Origin: Ursus arctos
Taxonomy: Eukaryota; Chordata; Mammalia; Carnivora; Ursidae
NCBI RefSeq assembly: GCF_023065955.2
Contig: NW_026622997.1
Location: 7,984,001 to 8,048,000 of the forward strand
Direction of reading: 5' to 3'
DNA length: 64,000 nt
Shown: positions 23,515 through 35,600 of the stretch, piece after piece
Position numbering within the stretch: the stretch's first letter is position 1
Layout: each line of letters begins with the position of its first letter
Notes under the pieces: generated by a model
Told to the model about the DNA's origin: nothing
The model's input: only the letters and a program-made list of their open reading frames with translations
Databases searched by the model: none
Position numbers and translations under genes: made by a program

Positions 23515-23688
23515 ATGGAGGGGCCGCGGGCCGCCGGCGGCGGGGACGTCTCCTTGCACAACTTCAGCGCGAGGCTGTGGGAGCAGCTCGTCCACTTCCA
23601 TGTCATGCGGCTGACGGACTCGCTGTTCCTGTGGGTGGGAGCCACGCCGCACCTGCGCAACCTCGCCGTGGCCATGTGCAACCGCTAC
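23515..23688 (+). CDS. PSMG4: PSMG4 coding exon 1
   Basis: This exon encodes residues 1-58, from the initiator Met to CNRY, and ends in phase 0 at a TAC|GTGAGT donor. It contains the well-conserved N-terminal beta strand and helix region ([34 protein letters not shown]). It lies inside the CpG island, so base composition is very GC-rich compared with exons 2 and 3. The frame stays open upstream of the ATG to at least position 23404, where a GTG codon occurs, so a non-ATG extension cannot be excluded from sequence alone. Confidence 0.95.
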
Positions 23689-26600
23689 GTGAGTGCAGGT
23701 CCCGGCCGGGGCGAGGGGGCGGGCGGCGAGGGGCCGCGAATGCGGTCCGGGAGGTCCTGAGGGGCCCGGGGCTGGGGTGGGGAGGGAAAGAAGATAGGGG
23801 ACGCGGCGGGGGAGGCCGAACCGGCGTGGTGGGTGGGGGCCCAAGGGGGCGGGCCGGTGTGGGGGCGGGGGCAGGGATGGAAAGTACCCGAGGGTCCCGG
23901 CGCAGGTGGGGGACCAGAAGGGGTTCCGGCCCTCTAGGTGCGCGGGCGTGGCCCTCAGGTCTCTCCTGGGCCCAGGGGGACCTGGGGGCTCCCCGGAACT
24001 CTTCCTGTGGTGTCTTAGGGAACCGGGGTCCGGTCCAGACCTGCACCACCCGAGGGGAACGGGGTGCGTTCGGGCCGGCACGTGGGCCCCCAGCTGAGCC
24101 CCGCCTCTCTCCTCCTGCACTGCCTTTAAGGCGGGCGCCCCACTGTTGGCTCTTCTAGCCCCTCTCTGTAGTTGGAGTGTTCGTTGGGGCTTCATCGTGG
24201 GACCTCTGCTCTCTGGTCACACGCCCGCCCTGGGGGATGGCATTCATCTCTTAGTTTTCATGCCTTCCCTATATTGACCACACCGAATTTTCTTTGTTTC
24301 TAATACAGACCTCTTTCCTGAATTTCGGACTCCTATGTTTCCGCCTGAAAGTCTAATAGGCATCTCACACGAGACCTATGTAAGACCGAACTCTTAGCCT
24401 CTTCCCACACACTTGCTTCTTTCACAGCCAGCCCATTGCTGTTGTGGAAACTCCATTCAAACTTTTATTACTCTCTCTTCCGCTCTCCACATGGGAGTGT
24501 CAGTGAATCTGTAGGCACTGCGGTCTATCAAAACATTGGGGGAATCCAACCAGCCTGTGGGGCGACCTCTTCAGGCGGAGGCCGTTGGCATGGTCTGTGA
24601 AAGAATTCACCCAAGGCACAACAAAGGAGACAGAAGGTTATTGAGTGCACCGCAAGGGAGCAGCGGGAAGGACAGCAAGGGAGAGATTGTCTGCAGGAGG
24701 CGGTGTTGGGGAACTGTAGTTAAGGGGGAAAGTGAGGAGGTATGGGAACATATGGAATGTTTCTCCTTTTTATGGTACCTGTTTTGGGGTGTAAGTAACC
24801 TGTTGGTTAGCTAGGGCTTAGGTGGGTGGCCTAATGGGCCTGTTTGTATTCAGCCAAGAGGCTGGAGGTCACTGTGGGCCCTTCTGTGTACTCAGGTTTC
24901 CATTGTTCAAGTTGGTTGCCTCAAAGTGGCCTCTACACACCCATCACCTCCTGTCAGGCCTGCCACCCTGGGCCAAGCCTGCAGCATCTCCTTGGCTCCT
25001 TGCCTGATTCCCCCTTTGCTGCCTGTGTTAATTTCTCAGAGCTGCTGTGGCAAAGTGCCACCAGCTGGGTGGCTTAAACCAACTAAGATTAACTCTCTCA
25101 CAGTTCAGAAGGCCAGAAGTCTGAAGTCAAGGTGTCAGTAGGTCTGGTCCTTCTGGAGGCTCTGAGGGAGGAATCTTCCCATGCCTCTCCCATCTTCTGC
25201 TGTTGCTGGCAGTCCTTGGCATTCCTTGGCTTGCAGCTTCATCACTCAGATTTCTGCTTGCAATGTCGCTGGCCTTCTTTTCTATGTGTCTCTTTCTCTA
25301 TGTCTTTTCTTATAAAGACACCAGTCATAATAAATTAAGGGACCACCCTATTCCAATATGACCTCATCTTAAATTACAGCTTAATTACATCTGCAGAGAC
25401 CCTATTTCTAATAAAAAAAAAAAGTTACATTCACAGGTGCTGGGGGTTAGGATGGACGCTTATCTTTTTGGAGGACACCATTCAGCCCACAACACTGCCT
25501 TATGGCCAGTTCTCTACAGGGCAGTAGACAGCAATCAGATATTGTCATTCCTCTGCTCCAGACCTTTCAAGAGGTACACTCAGAGCGCAGTTCAGAGACT
25601 TTACAGTAACCCTTTGGGCTCTGTTACCTGGTAGAGCTCCCCTGCTCCCGCTTCCCTCCTTGCCCACTCACGGGCCTCTTGGCTACTGTAGCACGTTGGC
25701 GTGTCCCCACGTTTTGCTCCTTCTGCAGTTTATCATCAGGATCCATAGTGGTGGTGGTGGTGTGGTGAGGTTTGTCTGTTTTATGAGTCTTTGTAACCTT
25801 AGTGCCTGACAAGCTACTCATTAAATTGTTGAATGAATGAATGAGGCCCCCCTCCGGGAACTCCAGGTTTCCTAGGGAGGGCTACCAGTAACCTACAGCC
25901 TGGCAGGCAGTAAGGATTGTAATCTCTTGAGGGGACCTGGGGTGGTAGGAAATCAGAGGCATGAGCCATCAGGCAAGCCCTGGGCAAAGCTTTGGGAAGG
26001 AGACAGCCTCTGAATGGGACTCCTGGATATCTTCACACAGTATCTCTATTCTGCCCTTTGCCTTCTTGCTCTTCTTTTCCTGGGCAGGTTTTCTTTTATT
26101 TCTTTTCTGGTGGGTACCGGCAGCTGGGCCTTTGGGCAGGTGGCAGTTTCTTCTTTCACTGGAGGAGAGGTAAAGGGCCTGCATGGCCACGGGGTTATGG
26201 GTGGGGCTGTGTGTTTGGAGACTGTGGTGCCTTGGAGCCGCCTCCCCTTCCCTTCTTTCTGTCCTAGTCCTTAGGCTGTCATCATAGACAGCGGGTAAGG
26301 CTCTGGGTTACATGGGGCCCAGCACTGCTCATTGGTAAGACCAGGCATTGCTTCCTTAAATCAGTTTCAAGATTCCTCCTGTGGGCTGCTTTGGTGCACT
26401 TCGGCAGTCTGACCATGTGGTAGTCATAGCTCTTAGTAGGCTATATTTTCTCAACTGGAAGCTCACACTCCACCAAGATCAGGCAGGAAAAGGAAAAGGG
26501 GCCACTCTCAGTTACCAGACCTGTTAGAAGCTCAGTCCTATTCCTTGGCCACATTGTATACTTGTACGTTGTCTTCCAGAGAGCACCCACTCTCCAGCTA

Positions 26601-29600
26601 GAAAGAAGAGGTGTAGACCATAGCTTAAAGCAGGAAACACAAGATTCCTGTGGCACAGGGCTTGACGAGCCATGGCTTAGGGGCTGGCCTGCCTTCTCCT
26701 TTTGTAACCAAGCCTTATTGGAACATAGCTCTGCGAGCCATTCAGTAGTGTCTGTCACAGCTTTTGTATTTTGATGGCAGTCACACGGTCAAAACTGGAC
26801 CTTGTAGGGGCGCCTGGGTGGCACAGCAGTTAAGCGTCTGCCTTCGGCTCAGGGCCTGATCCCGGCGTTATGGGATCGAGCCCCACATCAGGCTCCTCCG
26901 CTATGAGCCTGCTTCTTCCTCTCCCACTCCCCCTGCCTGTGTTCCCTCTCTCGCTGGCTGTCTCTATCTCTGTCGAATAAATAAATAAAATCTTTAAAAA
27001 AAAAACAAAACTGGACCTTGTAGTCCATAAAAACCAAACGATTTATCCTCTGGCCCTTCCTAGAAAAAGGTTTTTGGCCCATGCGTGGAGGGTGGCACCA
27101 AAGGGTCTGTGAAGTCTCCCCCTCGTCCCTTCCCCCTCAGCGCCCCCCACATGTAAGACAAGACTGTATAGGAACAAAACCATGCCACTGTGCTGCTCTT
27201 CCAGCTGGCCGGCCTTGTGTCACGTGGTCTGTTCGTGGCACTGACAGGCTTTAGAACAAGGATGATATAGGGGCCTTATGTGCTCAGGTGAGTTAGGACC
27301 TGTTGGGCCCACTTGGAGTGGACAGTGTTGTTCCAGCCGTAGTAAAACTGTCTGAGCATGTGTGTGCCTGGGAGGCCAGCTGGGCATAGTATGGTTTTGG
27401 AAATAATGAAGTACTAAGGGTAACAATATGTGGTTTTTAGTTTTGTTTTTGGTGGGAAACGATCACCTTAAGGTAGATTTTCTGTTTCTAAAAGTTTAAC
27501 TGTAAATACTGTTAGCATACGGCTGAATATCGAACTTGAAACGTGTGAACAGTAAACGTTAATTGCGTTCATGTTTTTGTTATCTTTTCAACAAAAAAGC
27601 TTGCAGTAAATGCTTTCATTCTTATCCTGTGTTTTTTGATCATCTCTTATAGACCTGAACAAGTTCTTTCTCGTTTTGAAGTGACTTTGAACCACTAGGA
27701 GACAAGGAGCAGTCTCTGATCTGTGCCCTGCTCACAGTATCTGGCACATAGTAGGTGTTTATTCAGTTTACCTGTCTCTACCTAGACAGTGTGGGGGAGG
27801 GGCGCCCACCCCAGAGCCTCTGGTGGCACAAGCTTGTTCCTCTAAAAATCTTGCCTCCTGGTGGGGAGGAGTTAAGATGGTGGAGGCATATTGGCTTGTT
27901 TTGTGCTGCGAACACAGCTAGTTATCAAATCATTCTGAACACCCAAGAAATCAATCTGAGGTCTGAGAGAGCAAAAACTACAAGTCTACCGGTAGAAAAG
28001 CGACCACCTTTCGGAAGGTAGGAGGTGTGGAGAGTTGACTTGGGGAGATATAACTGTGGGTACAGAGGTGGGAGGGAGCCTGCTTATGGAGGTTACCACA
28101 AAGTATTTAAGCAGCGGAGTGCAAAATCTGAACTTTTAGCAGTCCGCTACTGTGGGTCACGTCCCTGGCTAAAAGGTGCTCAGGTGGTGAAGCAGGGCAG
28201 AGTGCCAGGAGTGACAGGGTGGTCTGAGGATTCCCTGGGTTGCAGGAAGAATGGGTGGCGCCAAGGTGCTGTGTTGTTCCTTGGCAGAGGAGTGGGGATG
28301 CTGGCTAAGAGCAGCAGGTCTTGGTTCCGGCTTTCTGCTGTTTCGCTAAACACTGCAGAACTGCTGTGAGGTGGTGAGACTGCTTTCCTGGGATGGGCAG
28401 CAGATGGCAAAAGTGCGGGGAGACCCTCGCCCAGAGGAACAGTGTGGGTCCATGCCTTGGGAGTTCCTAAAGTTTGGAGTTTTGAAACTAAGTTATATGC
28501 CTGAGATAAAAAAGCCTGGGTACAGGCAGGGTGAATGCAGGGTTCTGATGGAAACTGGGAACATGAGAGGTGATTGATTGCTCTTCCGTGAGGGCTCAGT
28601 GAAGAGTGGGGGTGAGAACTTTCAGCTCCAGGGCTAGTGTGTGGGTCGCCGCCATATTCATCCTGCCCATCAGCTCAGAAAGTCTTCAGGGAGCAAAACG
28701 CACCACCTAATGGAGGATGGTCTGCTTATACTGCCCTGCTCCCCTGTGCCCCGGCAGCCCATTTCCACTAGGGCAAGCCACCTGATAATCAGCCCAACAG
28801 GCCCCTACCTGCAAAAGACCAGCACAAACAACTGGCTGGTACCAAGTCTACTAACCGTAGAGTGCTGCAAAGTTTCAGCTCTAGGGGAAATAGGATCTAG
28901 CTTCCTTTTTACTTTCGTTCTTTATTTTTTTTTTTTATTATTCATTTATTTTCTTTTTTCCATTCCTTTTCTTCTTATTTTTTAACTTATATATTTTAAT
29001 GTATTTTTTATTTTTTTGTTTATTTTCATTTTATTTTATTTATTCATTTGAAAATTTTTGGATCTAGATTCTTTTAACAAACAGACCAGAACACACCCAA
29101 GGTCTACTTTTTTTGGTATTTTTTCTTTGTTTTTTTGTTTTTTTCTTTGTTTTTTTCTGTCTTTGTTTTGTTTGTTTTTTTTCTGGACAAAATGACAAGA
29201 TGCAGAAGTTTACCTCTGAAGAAAGAACAAGAAGTAGAACTCACGGCCAGGGATTTAATCGATACAGATAGAAGTAAGATGTCTGAGCTAGAATTTAAAA
29301 CAGTAATCATAAGGATACAGCTAGGCTTGAAAAAAGCATAAAAGACATAAGAGAATCCCTTATTGCAGAGATAAAAGAACTAAAATCTAGTCAGGTCCAA
29401 ATTAAAAATGCTATAACCAAGATGCGATCCTAAGTGGAAACCATAAAAACGAGATGTACGAAGTAGAGGAGCAAATCAGTGATATAGAAGATAAAATTAT
29501 GGAAAATAATGAGGCTGAAAAGAAGAGGGAAAGAAAGGTAATGGATCACAAACATGGACTTAGGGGAATTAGTGACTTATTAAAATGTAATAACATTCAT

Positions 29601-32600
29601 ATCATGGGAGTCCCAGAGGGTGAAGAGAGAGAAAAAGAGGTAGAAGGTTTATTTGAACAAATTACAGCTGAAATTCCCTAAACTGGGGTAGAACACAAAC
29701 ATCAAAATCCAAAAGCACAGAGAACTCCCAATAAATTCAGCAGAAGCTGACCATCAACAAGGCTTATCGTAGTTAAACTCATGAAATACGTGGACAAGGA
29801 AAGAAACCAGCAAGGGGAAAAAAGTCCGTAACTTACAAAGGAAAACGTCAGATTCACAGCAGATCTGCCCACAGAAACTTGGCAGGCCAGAAAGGAGTGG
29901 TAGGATATCTTCAGCATGCTGAATGGGAAAAATATGCAGCCTAGAATTCTTTATCCAGCAAAGCTGTCATTCAGAATAGGATAGATAAAGAGTTTCCCAT
30001 ACAAACAAAAACTAAAGGAGTTCATGACCCCTGAACCAGCCCTGCAAGAAGTTTTAAGGGGGACTCTTCAAGTGGAAGAAAAAAGACCAAAAGCAACAAA
30101 GACTAGAAGAGACTGGAGAATATCACCAGAAACACCCAACTCTACAGGTAACACAGTGGCACCAAATTCATATCTTTCAGTAATCACTCTGAATGTAAAT
30201 GGACTAAATGCTCCAATCAAAAGACATAAGGTGTGAGAATGGATAAAAAACAAAAACAAGATCCATCTGTCTGTTGCCTACAAGACACTCATTTTAAACC
30301 TAAAGATACCTGCAGATTGAAAGTGAGGAGATGGAGAACCATCAGTCGTGCTAATGGACATCAAAAGAAAGCCAGGGTAGCCATACTTACAATAGAAAAA
30401 CTAGATTTTAAAACAAAGACTATAATGAGATAAAAAGGGCATTATATCATAATTAAGGGTCTATCCATCAACAAGATCTAACAATTGTAAATATTTATGC
30501 CCCCAACTTGGGAGTGCCCAAATATACAGATCAATTAATAATAAAACTAAACTCATTGATAATAATAGCAGGGGACTTTAACATCCCATTCACAGCAATG
30601 GGCAGATCATCTAAGCAGAAAATCAACAAGGAAACTGGTTTTGAATGACGCACTGGACCAGATGGACTTAACGGATATATTCAGAACATTTCATCCTAAA
30701 GCAGCAGAACACACATTTTTTTTTTGAGTGCACATGGAATATTCTCCAGAATAGATCACGTACTGGGTCAGCCCTCGATAAGCACAAAAAAGATTGAGAT
30801 CATACCATGCGTATTTTCAGACCACAACTCTATGAAACTTGAAGGCAGCCACAAGAAAAAATTTGGAAAAACCTCAAATACATGGAGTCGAAAGAGCATC
30901 CTACTAAAGAATGAATGGGTTAACCAGAAAATTAAAGAAGAAATTAAAAAAATATATGGAAGCAAATGAAAATCAAAACACGACAATCCAAAACCTTTGG
31001 GATGCAGCAAAGGCAGTCTTAACAGGGACGTGTATTGCAATACAGGGCTACCTCAAGAAGCAAGAAAAGTCTTAAATACACAACTTAACCTTATACCTAA
31101 AGGACCTAGAAGAGGAACAGCAAATAAAGCCTAAAGCCAGTAGAAGGGAAATAATAAAGATTAGAGCAGAAATAAATGATATAGAAACAAAACTCCGCCG
31201 GTAGAATGGATTAACAAAAGAGCCTGTTCTTTGAAAGAATTAATAAAATTGGTAAACCCCTAGCCAGACTTATCAAAAAAAGAGAAAGGACCCAAAGAGA
31301 TAAGGTCACAAATGAAAGAGGAGAGGTCACAACCAACACCATGGAAATACAAACAATTATAAGAGAATACTATGAAAAATTATATGCCAGTGAACTGGGC
31401 AATCTGGAAGAAATGGACAATTTCCTAGAAACTTACTACCAAAACCGAAACAGAAAGAAATAGAAAATTTGAACAGACCCATAACCAGCAAAGAAATGAA
31501 GTCAGCAATAAAGTCTCCCAACAAACAAAAGTCCTGGGCCAGGTGGCTTCCCAGGGGAATTTTACCAAACACTTAAGAGTTAATATGTGTTCTTCTCCGA
31601 TTGTTCCAAAAAATAGAAATGGAAACTTCCGAACTCATTCTACAAAGCTAGCATTACCTTGATTCCAAAACCAGACAAACACCCCACTAAAAAGAATTAC
31701 AGGCCAATATCCTTGATAAACATGGATGCAAAAATTCCCGAGAAAATACTAGCAAATTAAATTCAACGCTACGTTAACTGAATTATTCACCATGATCAAG
31801 TGGGATTTATTCTTGGGCTGCAGGGGTGGTTTAGTATTTGCAAATCAATCAACATGATACACCACATTAATTAAAGAAAGGATAAGAACCTGTCAAAGGA
31901 TAAGATCCTGTCAATGATGCAGAAGAAGTATTTGACAAAATACAGCGTTCGTTCTTGATAAAAACCCTCAACAAAGTAGGCATAGATGGAACATACCTTA
32001 ATATTATAAAGGCCATATACGAAGGATCCACAGTTGATATCCTCAAAAGGGAAAAACTGAGAGCCTTTCCCTACGGTCAGGAACAAGACAAGGGTGTTCA
32101 CTCTGTTATAGTACTGGAAGTCTTAGCCTCAGCAATCAAACAACAAAAAGAAATTAAAGGCATCCAAACCAGCAAGGAAGAAGTCAAATTCTGACCATTT
32201 GCAGACGATGTGATACTCTATGGAGAAAATGCGAAAGACTCCACCTAAAATTGCTAGAACTGATACGTGAATTCAGCAAAGTTGCAGGATATAAAATCAA
32301 TGTGGAGAAATCTGTTGAATTTCTAAACACCAGTGACAGAGCAGCAGCAAAACAAATCAAGGGGTCGATCCCATTTACAATTGCACCAAAATAAGATACC
32401 CAGGAATAAACCTAACTTAAAGAGGTAAAAGATCTGTACTCTGGAAACTATAGAACACTTTTGAAAGAAATTGAAGAGGACACAAAGAAATGGAAAAGCG
32501 TTCCATACTCATGGATTAGAAGAACCCACATTGTTAAAATGTCTATACTATCCAAAGCAATCTACACATTTAATGCAATCCCTATCAAAATACCACCAGC

Positions 32601-35600
32601 ATTTTTCACAGAGCTAGAACTAACAATCCTAAAATTTGTATGGAACCACAAAAGACCCCGAATAGCCAAAGCAATCCTGAAAAAGAAAAAGAAAACAAGG
32701 CATCACAATTCCAGTCTTCAAGCTCTTTACAAAGCTGTAGTTCATCAAGACAGTATGGTACTGGGACAAAACAGACACATAGATCAATGGAACAGAATAG
32801 AGACCCCAGAAATGGACTCACAACTATATGGTCAACTAATATTCAACAAAGCAAGAAAGAATATCCAATGGAAAAGAGACAGTGTCTTCAGCAAATGGTG
32901 TTGGGCAAACTGGACAGCAATATGCAGAAGAATGAAACTGGACCACTTCCTTACATCATACACAAAAGTAAATTCAAAGTGGATGAAAGGCCTAAATGTG
33001 AGACAGGAATCCATCAGCATCCTAGAGGAGAGCACAGGCAGCAACCTCCTTGACCTCAGCTGTAAGCAACTTCTTACTAGACACACTGCTGGAGACAAGT
33101 GAAACAAAAATAAAAATGAATTTATGGGACTTTATCAAGATAAAAAGTTTCTTTTTGCTGCACAGCAAAAGAAACAATCAAAACTAAAAGGCAGCCTATG
33201 GAATGGGAGAAGATACTTGCGAACAACATATCTGATAAAGGGTTAGTATCCAGGATCTATAAAGAACTCCTCAAACTCAACACCCCAAAACCAAATAATC
33301 CAGTTAAGAAATGGGCAGAAGACACGAATAGACATTTTTCCAAAGAAGACATCCAGATGGCTAAGAGACACATGAAAACATGCTCAACATCACTCATTGA
33401 CAGGGAAATACAAATCAAAACCACGATGAGATACCACCTCACACCTGTCGGAATGCCTAAAATTAACAACAGAGGAAACGACAGATGTTGGTGAGGATGT
33501 AGAGAGAGGGGAACACTCGTGCACTGTCGGTGGGAATGCAGACTGGTGCAGCCACTCTGGAAAACAGTACGGAGGTTCCTCAAAAAGTTAAAAACAGAAC
33601 TACCCCGTGACCCAGCAATTATACTACTAGAGGTACTACTAGCAATACAGATTCGAAGGGGGTACGTGCCCCCCGATGTTTATTGCAGCGTTATTAACAA
33701 TAGCCAAACTATGGACTGATGAATGGATAAAGAAGATGTGGTACATACATACAATGGGATATTACTTAGCCATCAAAAGAATGAAATCTTGCCATTTGCA
33801 ATGACGTGGATGGAACTAGAGTGAAATAAGTCAGAGAAAGGCAGATACCATAGGTGAAATTTATGAAAGAAAACAGATGAACATACCTTATGGGAAGGGG
33901 AGAAGGAGAGAGGAAACAAACCATAAGAAACTCTTAAGGACAGAGAACAAACAGGGCTGCTGGAGGGAGTTGGCAGGGGATGGGCGAGATGGGTGAAGGG
34001 CATTAAGGAGGGCACTTGCTGTGGTGAGCGCTAGATATTGTATGCAAGTGATGAATCACTAAATTCTACTCCTGAAACCAATATCGCACTGTATGTTAAC
34101 TAAAATCTAAATTAAGTAAATAAATAAATAAAATTAAATTTTTAAAAAAGGCAAAAAAAAAATCTTGACTCTGTACTGAGTGCTATTTCTTTTAGAAGGC
34201 TAGTATTTTGATAAAAGAAGAATTTTGGCCATATTATAAGTTAGCGAGTTTTTTTTCTTTCAAGCTAGCAATTTTAATGGTAAAGGAGATTACTTCCATA
34301 GAAATTGGTGGTCAGATTTCTTCTGTGTTTCAGAAGGGCCACATTTATTTCTTTAGTTTTACTGCTTCTTATCTGAAATGAGGATTGGTCAAAACATATC
34401 CTGACGTGTCTGTTTTTGTTATTTGGACACTGATGGCTGGTGCCCTTTTGCAAAGTCATGGGGCCCTCGTTGACCTTGAAGAGCTCAGACACCTTCAGGG
34501 GAGTGGAGCTGTGTGTTCTCCTACAGGCCCAGACAAGGAGATAGGCATCCTGCCTTCTGGGCTCATGGCTAACTTGGGGGCAAGAGGGACCCGGAGGCAC
34601 TTGGCACCCAGACTCTGTGATTAGCTGTCTTCCTGCTGTGCCCTTAATGATCTTGTTTGCTTTCCTCTTGGTTGTAATGTGGCCCTTCAGCATGCTTCGG
34701 AGTTTCCACCACTAAAACAAGCCTTTTATGTAACATAAGTCTCAGAACTTGCTAGCGCACTGATGCCAGCTTCCGCGACTGCTCTTCATCTGTGCCAGCT
34801 GTCTGACCTCAGATGCAGTGGAGGGTCAGCCTACCCTGTCGTCCACGCAGACGCCAGAGTTTCCTTCGCTCGGTAAATGTGTCTAACCTCCCAGAATCTT
34901 CCGCTGCCACCCTTGGGAAGAATCCGAAGCCACAGAAGCTTGGCTGATGGAAAAGCAGCATCGTGTTCTTTGTTTTCCTTTTAGGATTCCATCCCCGTGT
35001 CTACCTCCCTCCTCGGAGACACTTCTGACACGACCTCCACTGGCCTTGCGCAGCGCTTGGGTACGTACCGCGGCTGGGGCTGCAGAAGCAGCACACGGGG
35101 ACCTCGCTGTTAAATGGAACCATGAGGCCAGGCGCTAGAACGAACGCATCCTTATACTGAGAGAGAAGCACAGACCTTTGTATGTTGGTTTTTCTTTAAG
35201 GAGGGCTAGGCCATGCCCATGTCCCTGACTGTCTCAGCCAGCATGTTCCCGCGGGGCTCCCATGTCTTGCCTTGGCTGCTGTCCTGGCGGGTGAGTGACA
35301 AGGTGACTTAGTTCCCTCCTGTAAGCGCGTTACCTCCTCGTGGGAGGAGAGAGTGAGTGATGCCCACAGTACCCATCAGGCAGTGGGTCGGGGTCGCCTC
35401 CTGGACCGTCCTTCACTCTCCATGTGTGCAGAGCTGGCGAGAGGGGAGACTGGCCTGACCGGAGTGTGGCGTCGAGGGTGGTAAGCAGGAACATGAGGTT
35501 GAAGGCTCCACCCTCTCCTGCGCCTGGAACATACATCCTGTAAAAAGCTAGGTAGTTCAGGTCAGGACGGCTGTGCCCTGCTCCTGCCAGTGTGCAGGGC

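Larger units (their letters stand above)
23160..24140. promoter_or_regulatory. PSMG4: CpG island and promoter of PSMG4
   Basis: This stretch of about 1 kb is dense in CG dinucleotides and G+C, unlike flanking AT-richer sequence, and it surrounds PSMG4 exon 1. It has no TATA box in a convincing place, typical of housekeeping promoters with dispersed start sites. Two GC boxes lie at about 23331-23340 and 23346-23357. The transcription start is probably near 23.35-23.45 kb, an inference from island position. No convincing coding exon of a divergent gene is visible on the minus strand. Confidence 0.85.
27858..34157 (+). mobile_element. Near full-length but inactive LINE-1 in PSMG4 intron 1
   Basis: About 6.3 kb lies between AAAAATCTTGCCTC (27844-27857) and AAAAATCTTGACTC (34158-34171), a target duplication with one mismatch. 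It begins GGGGAGGAGTTAAGATGG, a LINE-1-like 5' end with a YY1-like AAGATGG. A T-rich 5' UTR (28911-29170) follows, then broken ORF1 (about 29190-30130), then broken ORF2. ORF2 shows endonuclease start ([16 protein letters not shown]) at 30163, the FADD catalytic box at 32198-32209, and a 213-codon C-terminal open stretch from 32461. Many stops and frameshifts make it incapable of retrotransposition. It is in the same orientation as PSMG4. Confidence 0.95.

Noticed and set aside
23577..24158. A 193-codon plus-strand frame through PSMG4 exon 1 and intron
   Set aside because: It is out of frame with PSMG4, low complexity, and runs through a good splice donor.
23488..24195. A 235-codon open frame on the minus strand opposite PSMG4 exon 1
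   Set aside because: It is a composition effect of the CpG island, is Pro/Arg/Gly-rich, and is opposite a confirmed exon.
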